The position numbers and the translations under genes are program-made. From an uncultured Clostridia bacterium (GTDB taxonomy: Bacteria > Bacillota > Clostridia > UBA1381 > CAJOGA01): a stretch of 46,370 bases of DNA. Below the pieces are notes generated by a model. It did no database searches, was not told where the DNA came from, and saw only the letters and a program-made list of their open reading frames with translations. The stretch spans positions 1-46,370 of the forward strand of contig CAJOGA010000002.1 of assembly GCA_905233855.1 (NCBI GenBank). The letters run 5' to 3'. Shown here piece after piece: positions 18,673 through 28,424 of the stretch; position 1 is the stretch's first letter; every line of letters begins with the position of its first letter.

Positions 18673-18918
18673 TTAACCTTTTAAAACAACCGCAACAGCC
18701 GCTCCTATATCTATTCCACAGGCTTTTCCGAGTTCGTGCATACTGCCTATATATTCGACTGTTACGCCGCGTTCGTCGCAAAGATTTTTAACAGGTTGAG
18801 TAAGTTTTTCGTCGGCATCCGACGCTATAAAAGCCTTAGACACTCTGTCATGCTCCAAAGCACGCACGGATTGCTTTATGCCGACATAGACGGGGCTGCT
18901 TTTTAGGTCTGACAACAT
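18673..18918 (-). CDS. L7Ae-family ribosomal protein (YbxF-like)
   Basis: 81 aa, SPVYVGIKQSVRALEHDRVSKAFIASDADEKL; directly upstream of rpsL as in other Firmicutes. Confidence 0.88.
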   Translation of the reverse strand: MLSDLKSSPVYVGIKQSVRALEHDRVSKAFIASDADEKLTQPVKNLCDERGVTVEYIGSMHELGKACGIDIGAAVAVVLKG

Positions 18919-19018
18919 AATACCGTTTCACTCTCCATTAAAATAATAGCAACCTTGCTCAGTTATGCCATGCCGAAGCCCTTACGCACAACTGTACTAA
19001 AATAACATAGCAACAATG

Positions 19019-19047
19019 ATTATACCAATAATGGCTATATTTGTCAA
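19019..19047 (-). promoter_or_regulatory. Perfect-consensus sigma-A promoter of the L7Ae-rpsL-rpsG-fusA-tuf block
   Basis: Minus strand TTGACA-17-TATAAT. Confidence 0.85.
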
Positions 19048-19091
19048 GCATTTTATTTTACGGTTATTTTTTGCAAAAAAACGTTGTAAAA

Positions 19092-20150
19092 TTAACCGTT
19101 GTATATGCTTTCATCGAGTTTTTTCAATTTATCGTTATTGAACGGAATGACAATTATCTTGCTGCCGTGGTTGTCATTCCCCTTTTCTTCCTCTTTGGGA
19201 ATATCTATAACCGCAAAGGTGATTGCCTTCACTTCACCGTTTTCGATATATGCATTCGGACGCTCCCACTTATACCAACGGTTCACCGTTCCGTCGGCAT
19301 AATTGATAATATCGCCTTCGGGTATATATGCGATACCGCCGTGTATCTTCCAATCGTCTATGCCGTTTTTTGACGTCATGTAATATGCTCTTCTTGCATC
19401 CCAACGGTTAACCACACAGTGGAACAAACCGCCGGAATACCAAATTACAGGATCTTCAACATCGCCGTATCCTGCCAGATATTCCATCTTGCTGAAAAGC
19501 CTTTCGTTTTTTGTCTCCCATGAGCCGGTGATCTTGTCGGCAACGGCAATATTGCCGTACCTGTCATAGGCAAGATACTTTCCGTCGGGAGTTGGAATTA
19601 TGCCTATGTTCGACAGTGCAAACCTATCCTGTTCCACCGACATTATGCCTGTAAAATTCCATTCGCCGCCCAGCTTGTCGGTTACAAGAATAGCACCCCT
19701 CATACTTCTTGCCGTGTCGCTCAGAACCATACCGTATTTCATAGGCTTTCCGTTATACGTCTCGCCTTCGTGCAGTCTGAACGGGCAGACATTATGCCCC
19801 GCACCTTCGCATATATTCGGATACACAAGACCTTTATCCTCATACGGCCCGTAAAGATTATCGCTGACAGAGTATATAGCCTTTGAACGTCCCCAGCCTC
19901 TATGGCCCAAATTCTGATCCCAGCGGCTTGCAAACATATAATATTTGCCGCTTTCATCATCCTTTAATATCGCTCCGTCCCAATAACAATAACGCATACC
20001 CTCTGCGTCTGTACCTATAAGCTTGTCCTCCAGACCGTTGTCCTGGTCTCTTGTTCCGACTGTAGCCACGCCCCAACATTCATTTGAAAGCTTGCCGACA
20101 AGCGGAGTGGTCTCAAAACAATCCATAAACTGTTTAACGTCATTTCCCAT
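19092..20150 (-). CDS. Predicted five-bladed beta-propeller glycosidase (GH43/GH117-like superfamily)
   Basis: YCYWDGAILKDDESGKYYMFASRWDQN, LAYDRYGNIAVADKITGSW, DVEDPVIWYSGGLFHCVVNRW; RBS gaaagga before ATG 20150. Confidence 0.6.
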   Translation of the reverse strand: MGNDVKQFMDCFETTPLVGKLSNECWGVATVGTRDQDNGLEDKLIGTDAEGMRYCYWDGAILKDDESGKYYMFASRWDQNLGHRGWGRSKAIYSVSDNLYGPYEDKGLVYPNICEGAGHNVCPFRLHEGETYNGKPMKYGMVLSDTARSMRGAILVTDKLGGEWNFTGIMSVEQDRFALSNIGIIPTPDGKYLAYDRYGNIAVADKITGSWETKNERLFSKMEYLAGYGDVEDPVIWYSGGLFHCVVNRWDARRAYYMTSKNGIDDWKIHGGIAYIPEGDIINYADGTVNRWYKWERPNAYIENGEVKAITFAVIDIPKEEEKGNDNHGSKIIVIPFNNDKLKKLDESIYNG

Positions 20151-20234
20151 ATTTTTCGCTTCCTTTCGTATTACATAAAACATCTTTCAAATCTTTTTCA
20201 AAAAAACAATCTAATGTATCAGACAATGTCTGTG

Positions 20235-21356
20235 TCAGACAGTGTCATCATTCTTTATTTGCAATATAAAATCACACAAATTCTGTGCCGAGTCAGGTTT
20301 GCCTATCTTTTCAACACATTCGGATAGCAATTTAAGCCGCCAGTCGTTTGAAAACATCTGATACACAGCCTCGTCCAACGGATAGGTTTTTGTAACAAGC
20401 ATAGCCGCACCGTTATTCACCAAAAACTCAACGTTTCTGTCCTCCTGCCCCGGGATAGGATTCATAAGTATCAGCGGCAGTTTTTTTGCCAGTGCCTCCG
20501 ACGTTGTCAAACCGCCCGGTTTTGTTACAATACAGTCTGCGGCGTCCATCATAATGTCGATATTATCCACAAAACCGTAGTTATATATTTTCTTATTCCA
20601 TTTCCTTTTGTCTATTGATTTTTTCAATTTTTCGTTGCGTCCGCAAACACATATAATCTGAAGGTCGTAATTTAAGTGATCTACTTTAAAAAGATATTTT
20701 ACCATGTTGCCGTATCCCATCGACCCCATAACAAACAGTATAGTCCGCCTGTCGTCTATATTAAGCACAGACCGTGCCTCCTGTTTTGACACCGAATGTG
20801 AAAATTTACCTTTTATAGGTATGCCGAACGGCAAAACCCTGCTCTGTTCAATCCCTTTTTTCTCCATCTGCTGATACATCTGCTCGTTTGCGGTAACATA
20901 ATAGTCCAGATTTGTTTTTTCCCAGAACGGATGCACCTTGAAATCCGTAACAATGCCTATTGTAACCGCATTGATATGGTGAAACTCTTTCAGATACGTT
21001 ACAATTTGCGACGCAAAAACGTGCGTACACACAATAACGTCAGGGGCATACTCCTGAATAAACGCTATCAGCTTTTTCGACAGCACTTCGTTGAACAACG
21101 CCGTCATAGAAAATTTAGACGAATATGTTTTTGAATGTTTTTCAGCCAATGCATACATCTTGCCGTAAACTGTCGGTGTGAACTTTGTGCTTAACAAATA
21201 TCCGGCAGACACCGATTCACTCAGCACCGGCAAAATATATTCAAAAGCATCTATAATTTCGCACCGTGCACCTTTCGCCGTCAAACAATCGGACAATGCC
21301 TGTGCGGCACTATGATGTCCGAATCCGGTTTTTATTGACAATAAAAGTACCTTCAT
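20235..21356 (-). CDS. MGDG synthase/UgtP-type diacylglycerol glycosyltransferase
   Basis: LLLSIKTGFGHHSAAQALSD N-terminal motif, DCIVTKPGGLTTSEALAKKLPLILMNPIPGQEDRN. Confidence 0.85.
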   Translation of the reverse strand: MKVLLLSIKTGFGHHSAAQALSDCLTAKGARCEIIDAFEYILPVLSESVSAGYLLSTKFTPTVYGKMYALAEKHSKTYSSKFSMTALFNEVLSKKLIAFIQEYAPDVIVCTHVFASQIVTYLKEFHHINAVTIGIVTDFKVHPFWEKTNLDYYVTANEQMYQQMEKKGIEQSRVLPFGIPIKGKFSHSVSKQEARSVLNIDDRRTILFVMGSMGYGNMVKYLFKVDHLNYDLQIICVCGRNEKLKKSIDKRKWNKKIYNYGFVDNIDIMMDAADCIVTKPGGLTTSEALAKKLPLILMNPIPGQEDRNVEFLVNNGAAMLVTKTYPLDEAVYQMFSNDWRLKLLSECVEKIGKPDSAQNLCDFILQIKNDDTV

Positions 21357-21586
21357 TCACGCTCATAGCCTTTCTTTTACGTATTATCATTAACTACGAT
21401 TTTACATTATTTTGTTCAAAAAGGCAACTGTTTATGTCCATATTTTGCAAACTTTTTCAAATGCAATACATTTCACCAATAAATGTGTAATTTTTTGCTT
21501 AAAAGACGTGAAAATTGCCGTTGTTTTATTTTGTAATTTGTGGTAAAATAATTTTTAAATGACGATTAACAAAGAGAGATTTATAT

Positions 21587-22957
21587 ATGGACGTAAAAAC
21601 ACAGCAATATAAAAAACTAACGGAAACACCTATTCCGAGGCTGGTAATTCAGTTAGGCATACCAACAACCATAAGCATGCTTGTAACGAGTGTGTATAAC
21701 ATGGCGGATACCTTTTTTGTAGGTACATACGGCACAAGTGCCTCCGGTGCAATAGGCGTTGTGTTCGGCCTTATGGCAATCATACAGGCATTCGGGTTTA
21801 TGTTTGGTCAAGGTGCCGGTGTTATAAGTTCCCGTGCACTTGGAGCAAAGGACATTAAAACCGCCTCACAATACAGCTCAACCGGATTTTTTCTGGCGTT
21901 ATTGTGCGGCATTGTTATGACAGTATTCGGTTTGATATTTTTGGAGCCGCTTATGTATCTTTTGGGAAGCACGCCTACCATCCTTCCCCACGCAAAAAGC
22001 TATGCGTTATTTATTCTGCTTGCGGCACCGTTTATGTGCAGCAGCTGCGTGCTTAACAACGTACTGCGTTTTGAGGGCAAAGCCGCTTTTTCGATGGTCG
22101 GGCTTTCTTCTGGCGGGTTGCTGAACATATTCCTTGACTGGGTGTTGATGTGCAAGTTTCATTTGGGAGCTGCCGGTGCCGGAATTGCAACGGCAATTTC
22201 GCAGGCAGCAAGCTTTTGTATATTGTTGTCTGTATTCATACGCAAAAAAACGTCGGGAAGGCTTTCCGTCTTTAACATATCGTACAAGTGGTCAACAATA
22301 TGGCGTATATGCACAACCGGTTTCCCGGCTCTTGTCAGACAAGGCACAACCAGCCTGGCAACCATGTTGCTCAATTTCTGTGCTCATGCATACGGCGATG
22401 CTGCGGTGTCGGCAATGAGTATAGTAAATCGCATATGCTTCTTCACCTTTGCCACAGCTTTAGGTATCGGCCAAGGTTTTCAGCCGGTGTGCTCCTTCAA
22501 CTACGGTGCAAAGAAATACGGCAGGGTTATAAAAGCGTTCCTGTTCACTTTTGCGGTAGGTGAAATTTTACTCGGTTCGGCGGCAATTATCGGCTTTCAA
22601 TTTTCCTCAAGCCTGATAGCTCTCTTCCGCAATGATCCTGAAGTTATAAAAATAGGCACATTGGCACTTTCCGCACAGTTTGTGGGACAGTTGTTTCAGC
22701 CTGCCGCGGTATGCTCGAACATGATGTTCCAAGGGGTGGGTAAAGCCGGCATAGCAACATTTTTATCCATGCTGAGAAACGGCTTATTCTTTATCCCGAT
22801 ACTGTTGATTTTATATTTTACACACGGTCTTTTGGGCGTTCAGATTTCACAGGCAATATCCGATATTTTAACAACCGCAGTTGCTGTGCCTTTTTCGATA
22901 GTGTTTATTAAAAAACTCAGTCAGCTGCAAAAGACAGAGGATTCAATGCCAAAATAA
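21587..22957 (+). CDS. MATE family efflux transporter
   Basis: 456 aa, about 12 TM, IPTTISMLVTSVYNMADTFFVG, GQGFQPVCSFNYGAKKY. Confidence 0.93.
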   Translation: MDVKTQQYKKLTETPIPRLVIQLGIPTTISMLVTSVYNMADTFFVGTYGTSASGAIGVVFGLMAIIQAFGFMFGQGAGVISSRALGAKDIKTASQYSSTGFFLALLCGIVMTVFGLIFLEPLMYLLGSTPTILPHAKSYALFILLAAPFMCSSCVLNNVLRFEGKAAFSMVGLSSGGLLNIFLDWVLMCKFHLGAAGAGIATAISQAASFCILLSVFIRKKTSGRLSVFNISYKWSTIWRICTTGFPALVRQGTTSLATMLLNFCAHAYGDAAVSAMSIVNRICFFTFATALGIGQGFQPVCSFNYGAKKYGRVIKAFLFTFAVGEILLGSAAIIGFQFSSSLIALFRNDPEVIKIGTLALSAQFVGQLFQPAAVCSNMMFQGVGKAGIATFLSMLRNGLFFIPILLILYFTHGLLGVQISQAISDILTTAVAVPFSIVFIKKLSQLQKTEDSMPK

Positions 22958-22978
22958 CCGTTAATTCTCAAAAAAATA

Positions 22979-23007
22979 TTGACACACAATAAAGGCTTCT
23001 ATATAAT
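22979..23007 (+). promoter_or_regulatory. Perfect-consensus sigma-A promoter of alaS
   Basis: TTGACA-17-TATAAT. Confidence 0.8.
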
Positions 23008-23062
23008 TTATTTTATGTAGTTATTGAATTTTTTCTTATTTTTATGAAGAGAGGGAATAGAT

Positions 23063-25699
23063 TTGGAAAAATTGGGTTTAAACGAAATACGCGAAAAGTT
23101 TTTGAGCTTTTTTGAAAGCAAAGGACATTTAAGGTTAAGCAGTGCTTCGCTGATACCTAAAAACGATGCCAGCTTATTACTGATAAATTCAGGCATGGCT
23201 CCGCTCAAGCCGTATTTTACGGGTGCACAGGAGCCGCCGAGAAAACGTGTTACAACATGTCAGAAATGTATACGCACGCCCGATATCGAACGTGTTGGCA
23301 AAACCGCACGCCACGGCACTTTTTTTGAGATGCTGGGAAACTTTTCTTTCGGCGACTATTTTAAAATAGAAGCGACAGCATGGGCGTGGGAATTTATAAC
23401 CGAAGTGCTTGAAATGCCTGTGGATAAGCTGTGGGTTACAATATACCAGGATGATGACGAAACCTTTGACATATGGACCAAAAGGCTCAATGTTCCTGCC
23501 GACAGAATTGTACGTATGGGTAAGGAAGACAACTTTTGGGAGCATGGCACAGGTCCGTGCGGTCCGTGTTCCGAAATATACTTTGACCGCGGCGTTGAAC
23601 ACGCTTGCCGTCCCGACTGTAAGCTGGGCTGCGAGTGCGACAGATATGTTGAATTCTGGAACCTTGTGTTCACGCAATTCGACAAGGACGAAAACGGCAA
23701 CTACAACAAGCTTGCTCATCCGAATATAGACACAGGTATGGGGCTTGAGCGTCTTGCGGCAATAATGCAGGGCGTCGACAACCTGTTCGAGGTTGACACC
23801 GTACGCAATATTATGATGCACATATGCAAAATTGCAAACGTTGAATATAAAAAAGACGAAAAAACCGATGTGTCGCTCCGTGTCATAACCGATCACATAC
23901 GCAGCACGGTAATGATGATATGCGACGGCGTTATCCCGTCAAACGAAGGCAGAGGCTATGTATTACGCAGATTGTTAAGACGTGCCGCAAGACACGGCAA
24001 GCTGCTGAATATAAACCGTCCGTTCCTCCATGAAGTTGCCCATACCGTTGTGAATGAGTCTAAACAGGCATATCCGGAGCTGGAAGAAAAAGAGGCTTAC
24101 ATAAGCAAAATTATAAAAATAGAAGAAGAACGTTTTGACGAAACTATCGACAACGGTCTTGCTATTTTAAACGATTATATAGCCGATCTTAAAGCAAACA
24201 ACAAAAAAACGCTTGACGGGTCAATGGCTTTTAAACTGTATGATACATACGGCTTCCCTATTGATTTAACAATAGAAATTGCTGCCGAAAACAACATAAC
24301 CGTCGACGAAGACGGATTTGAAGAACAGATGGAAAAACAGCGTCAGGCAGCACGTGCGTCAAGAAAAGACGGCTCGTCGTGGGATGCTGATGCTCAAATA
24401 GAATTTGACACAAATGTCAAAACCGAATTTGTCGGATATGAAACGCTTTGTGCAAATGCGACTGTGCTTTCTATAAACAACGGCAACGGTGTGTGCACAT
24501 CTCTTTCCGAAACTGAAGAAGGTATTGTTATTTTCGACAAAACCCCGTTCTACGGCGAGAGCGGCGGACAGGTCGGCGATGTTGGTGTAATAAAATCCGA
24601 CAGCGTTACCTGCCTGGTAACAGACACCAAAAAAACTCACGACGGCAAGTTCATGCACTTTGTCAAGGTTACCGCAGGTGAAATACACAAAGGCGACGAA
24701 GTTACACTCATAGTTGACGAAGACAAACGCCACAGCATCGAACGCAACCACTCCTCCACTCACCTTTTGCACAAAGCACTCAGAGAAGTGTTGGGTTCAC
24801 ACGTTGCACAGGCAGGCTCCATGGTAAGTCCCGAACGTTTGCGTTTCGACTTCTCACACTTTGAGCCAATGACTGCAGAACAGATTGCAAAAGTTGAAGA
24901 TTTGGTTAACAACGCTATTTTAAAGTCTATGGACATCGACATAAAGGTTATGCCTATAGACGAAGCTAAAAAGCTTGGAGCAACAGCATTGTTCGGTGAA
25001 AAATACGGCGACTTCGTACGTGTTGTTAAGATGGGCGACTACAGCATAGAATTTTGCGGAGGCTGTCATCTTAAAAACACCGCACAGGCAGGTTTGTTTA
25101 AAATACTTTCCGAAACAGGTATCGCCGCAGGAACACGCAGAATAGAGGCCGTTACAGGTCAGGGCGTTTTGGCTCTTATGCGTGCAAAAGAAAACATCAT
25201 AAGCGATATAGCACAAACCTTAAAAACCACACCTAACGATTTGGTACAACGTGCCGTTTCCGTGGTTGAGGAAATAAGAAATTCACAAAAGAGCATTGAG
25301 CAAATGCGTGAAAAGCTTGCAGGTATTTTCTCTAAAGACGTTATGCAAAGCAAACGCAAAGTCGGCGATGTAACCGTTTTGGCATCGTACGTTGAAGGGA
25401 TGGACAACAACGAGCTCCGAACTATCTGCGACGTTATAAAGAGCAAAGATGCTACCGGCAGTATTGTTGCAATACTTGCAGGCGGCTCCGGCGACAAAAT
25501 AAGTCTTGTCGGCATGGCAACACCCGATGCAACAAAACGCGGCGTACATGTAGGCAAGCTCATAAGCCAGGTTGCTGCGGCAACGGGCGGTAAAGGCGGC
25601 GGAAAGCCTGACATGGCACAAGGTGCCGGAAAAGATGCGTCTAAAATAGATGATGCTTTGTCCAAACTGGATGACTGGGTTCTTGAACAACTAAAATAA
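23063..25699 (+). CDS. alaS: Alanyl-tRNA synthetase
   Basis: [50 protein letters not shown] start. Confidence 0.98.
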   Translation: MEKLGLNEIREKFLSFFESKGHLRLSSASLIPKNDASLLLINSGMAPLKPYFTGAQEPPRKRVTTCQKCIRTPDIERVGKTARHGTFFEMLGNFSFGDYFKIEATAWAWEFITEVLEMPVDKLWVTIYQDDDETFDIWTKRLNVPADRIVRMGKEDNFWEHGTGPCGPCSEIYFDRGVEHACRPDCKLGCECDRYVEFWNLVFTQFDKDENGNYNKLAHPNIDTGMGLERLAAIMQGVDNLFEVDTVRNIMMHICKIANVEYKKDEKTDVSLRVITDHIRSTVMMICDGVIPSNEGRGYVLRRLLRRAARHGKLLNINRPFLHEVAHTVVNESKQAYPELEEKEAYISKIIKIEEERFDETIDNGLAILNDYIADLKANNKKTLDGSMAFKLYDTYGFPIDLTIEIAAENNITVDEDGFEEQMEKQRQAARASRKDGSSWDADAQIEFDTNVKTEFVGYETLCANATVLSINNGNGVCTSLSETEEGIVIFDKTPFYGESGGQVGDVGVIKSDSVTCLVTDTKKTHDGKFMHFVKVTAGEIHKGDEVTLIVDEDKRHSIERNHSSTHLLHKALREVLGSHVAQAGSMVSPERLRFDFSHFEPMTAEQIAKVEDLVNNAILKSMDIDIKVMPIDEAKKLGATALFGEKYGDFVRVVKMGDYSIEFCGGCHLKNTAQAGLFKILSETGIAAGTRRIEAVTGQGVLALMRAKENIISDIAQTLKTTPNDLVQRAVSVVEEIRNSQKSIEQMREKLAGIFSKDVMQSKRKVGDVTVLASYVEGMDNNELRTICDVIKSKDATGSIVAILAGGSGDKISLVGMATPDATKRGVHVGKLISQVAAATGGKGGGKPDMAQGAGKDASKIDDALSKLDDWVLEQLK

Positions 25700-25718
25700 T
25701 ATTATGGAGGATTATATA

Positions 25719-26294
25719 ATGACTAAAGACGAGATACTGTCCATACTGAAAGAGGCAGGTGTACTTTTGGAAGGACACTTCCTTTTAACATCGGGCAGAC
25801 ACAGTAATAAATATTTGCAATGTGCAAAAATATTCCAAAATTCCAAATACAGCGAGGCTCTCTGCGGCGAACTGGCAAAAAAATATGCAGACGCCGGCGT
25901 TGATGTTGTTATAGGTCCGGCTATAGGTGCAATACAGATGAGCTACGAAGTAAGCCGTCAATTGGGTGTAAAAAACATATTTGCCGAACGCGAAAACGGC
26001 GTTATGACATTGCGTCGCGGATTTACTATCGAAAAGGGACAAAAAGTGCTTGTTGTTGAGGACGTTGTTACAACAGGCGGTTCTGTTAAAGAAGTTTTGG
26101 AAATCGTTAAATCTATGGGCGGCGAGGTAGTCGGTGTCGGCTCTATAGTTGACAGAACCGGCGGCAAGATTGACTTTGGAACAAGATTTGAAGCTGTCAT
26201 CTCCATGGAGGTTGAATCTTTTGAGGCAGATGCATGCCCTCTTTGCAAAGAAGGAATCCCGTTCATAAAACCGGGCAGCAGGCAAATAAAATAA
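25719..26294 (+). CDS. pyrE: Orotate phosphoribosyltransferase
   Basis: [45 protein letters not shown] tggagg. Confidence 0.95.
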   Translation: MTKDEILSILKEAGVLLEGHFLLTSGRHSNKYLQCAKIFQNSKYSEALCGELAKKYADAGVDVVIGPAIGAIQMSYEVSRQLGVKNIFAERENGVMTLRRGFTIEKGQKVLVVEDVVTTGGSVKEVLEIVKSMGGEVVGVGSIVDRTGGKIDFGTRFEAVISMEVESFEADACPLCKEGIPFIKPGSRQIK

Positions 26295-26324
26295 TTAATC
26301 AAAAATGATAAGGAGCTGCTTTCC

Positions 26325-26990
26325 ATGCATGACGGTCATAGACAAAGATTACGTGAACGCTATGAAAAAGAAGGTCTGGATTCCTTTGCACCACACGAGA
26401 TTTTAGAGCTGTTATTGTTTTATGCAATTCCAAGGAAGGACACAAACCGTCTGGCTCACGCTATTTTAAATAAGTTCGGAACTTTAACCAATGTGTTTCA
26501 GGCAAGTCCCGAAGAACTCCAGACCGTTGAAGGCTTAGGAAAAGGAGCGGCTGTTTTTCTTAGCATAATAAGCGATGTTTTGCGTCGTTGCCAATTAGAA
26601 CAACTTATCAAACTTCCCACTATAAATTCCGTGCGTGAAGCACGTGAATGTGTTATTTCCCTTTTCGCCGGAAAGACTAATGAGGAATGTTATTTGATTT
26701 CGCTGACCAAGCAAAACAAAGTTAAGCACATCAGCAAAATATGCAGCGGAACGCCTGATGAAACTCCGTTTTATCCGCGTCTGATTGCAGAGGCCGCATT
26801 GCTTAACAAAGCGTCAAAGGTTATTATTGCACATAATCATCCCGGCGGAACTTTAACTCCGTCAGAGGCAGACATTGAAACAACCAAAGTTATTAAAAAT
26901 ATGTTTCAGTTGATGGGAATAGAGCTTATAGATCACATAATTGTTGCCGGCAATAATTCCTCAAGCATGGCAATGCTTAATTTTATTTGA
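26325..26990 (+). CDS. radC: RadC/JAB-domain protein
   Basis: N-terminal HhH-like region and JAMM motif AHNHPGGTLTPSEAD. Confidence 0.95.
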   Translation: MHDGHRQRLRERYEKEGLDSFAPHEILELLLFYAIPRKDTNRLAHAILNKFGTLTNVFQASPEELQTVEGLGKGAAVFLSIISDVLRRCQLEQLIKLPTINSVREARECVISLFAGKTNEECYLISLTKQNKVKHISKICSGTPDETPFYPRLIAEAALLNKASKVIIAHNHPGGTLTPSEADIETTKVIKNMFQLMGIELIDHIIVAGNNSSSMAMLNFI

Positions 26991-27022
26991 TTAAACGCCA
27001 AAAAGGCAAAGCAAAAAAACAC

Positions 27023-27051
27023 TTGTAATTTTGTATACTTTGTGATATACT
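27023..27051 (+). promoter_or_regulatory. Sigma-A promoter of the pheST T-box leader
   Basis: TTGTAA-17-TATACT. Confidence 0.6.
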
Positions 27052-27059
27052 GTAAAAAA

Positions 27060-27357
27060 TTGTTAAAGACAATGAAAAAGCACAGTAGGCTGTGTGTTGC
27101 AGTACAGAGAGAAACGTCATAGGCTGAAAGCGTTTCCAAAATGCTTTTGCATTTGCTCGCATATGCTGAACCTTCGGCTTTGGAGTTGCATGGCTGAAAC
27201 CTGTATTTGTTTTTAAAAACAGTATCGGCGTGTAAGTTATGACGTTTACCGTGCGTTAAACGGATTAAAGTGTCGGTTTGTTGGCAAACCGGAATATAGG
27301 TGGTACCGCGGAGATATTAACTTCGTCCTTGTTTTTTGGGGACGAAGTTTTTTTAAT
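27060..27357 (+). ncRNA. T-box riboswitch upstream of pheST
   Basis: agagag ... ggctgaaag Stem I apical elements; T-box core aggtggtaccgcgg at 27298-27311; terminator aacttcgtcc ... ggacgaagttttttt at 27319-27355. Candidate UUC specifier at 27173-27175 (not certain). Confidence 0.93.
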
Positions 27358-27381
27358 ACTTTGAAAGGAGCTTTATTTATA

Positions 27382-28401
27382 ATGAAAGAAAAATTGCAGC
27401 AAATACAAACATCAGTAGAAGAACTTTTAAAACAAATTTCCGATATTTCAGCTCTTGAAAATATAAGAGTACAATATCTGGGCAAAAAAGGCGAACTGAC
27501 CTCTGTGTTAAGAGGCATGGGTTCATTAAGTGCGGAGGAACGTCCGCAGATCGGTGCTTTGGCAAACAAAGTGCGTGAGTTTTTGGAAAAATCCATAGAA
27601 GAAAAGAAAATCTCGCTTGAAAAAGCCGCAAGAGCCAACAACCTTAAAGCGGAGACGATAGATGTTACCATGCCGGGCAAAATCAGTCCTAACGGCAAGC
27701 TTCATCCGCTCACACAGGTTATGAACGAGGTTAAAGACATATTCATCGGTATGGGATTTTCCATTGCACAAGGCCCTGATGTGGAATATGACTACTACAA
27801 CTTTGAAGCGTTGAATATACCAAAACATCACCCTGCACGCGACACGCAGGATACCTTCTATGTTAACGACAACATAGTATTAAGAACACAAACATCGCCT
27901 GTGCAGGTGCGTGTTATGGAAAAACAAAAACCGCCTATACGCATCATCTCGCCGGGAAGAGTGTTCAGAAGCGACGCCGTTGACGCAACCCACTCCCCTG
28001 TTTTTCACCAGATAGAAGGCTTGGTTGTGGACAAGGGCGTTACAATGAGCGACCTTAAAGGCACGCTTGAAACGTTTTTGAAGGCACTCTACGGTAAAGA
28101 TGCACGAGTTCGTTTAAGACCGCATCACTTCCCTTTCACAGAACCGAGTGCCGAGGTTGATGTATCGTGCTTTGTTTGCGGTGGCGAAGGCTGCCGTGTG
28201 TGCAAAAACGAAGGCTGGATAGAAATTTTAGGTGCCGGAATGGTGCATCCGAAAGTGCTCGCCAACTGCGGTATAGACCCTGAAATATACAGTGGTTTTG
28301 CATTTGGCTTAGGCTTGGAAAGAATAACCATGGGCAGATACGATATTGATGATTTAAGATTATTCTATGAAAACGACCTGCGTTTCTTGCAGCAGTTTTA
28401 A
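27382..28401 (+). CDS. pheS: Phenylalanyl-tRNA synthetase alpha subunit
   Basis: [69 protein letters not shown]. Confidence 0.98.
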   Translation: MKEKLQQIQTSVEELLKQISDISALENIRVQYLGKKGELTSVLRGMGSLSAEERPQIGALANKVREFLEKSIEEKKISLEKAARANNLKAETIDVTMPGKISPNGKLHPLTQVMNEVKDIFIGMGFSIAQGPDVEYDYYNFEALNIPKHHPARDTQDTFYVNDNIVLRTQTSPVQVRVMEKQKPPIRIISPGRVFRSDAVDATHSPVFHQIEGLVVDKGVTMSDLKGTLETFLKALYGKDARVRLRPHHFPFTEPSAEVDVSCFVCGGEGCRVCKNEGWIEILGAGMVHPKVLANCGIDPEIYSGFAFGLGLERITMGRYDIDDLRLFYENDLRFLQQF

Positions 28402-28424
28402 TTAAGGGAAAGGAGAGTATTACT

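Noticed and set aside
18673-18960. K-turn-type binding site for the L7Ae-like protein in its own leader.
   Set aside because: No convincing C-stem, 3-nt bulge and tandem G-A stem could be drawn by eye; left as a test rather than a feature.
20184-20240. Short repeat cagacaatgtctgtgtcagacagtgtc between two genes.
   Set aside because: Only overlapping 6-bp palindromes, partly inside the glycosyltransferase stop region; too short for a claim.
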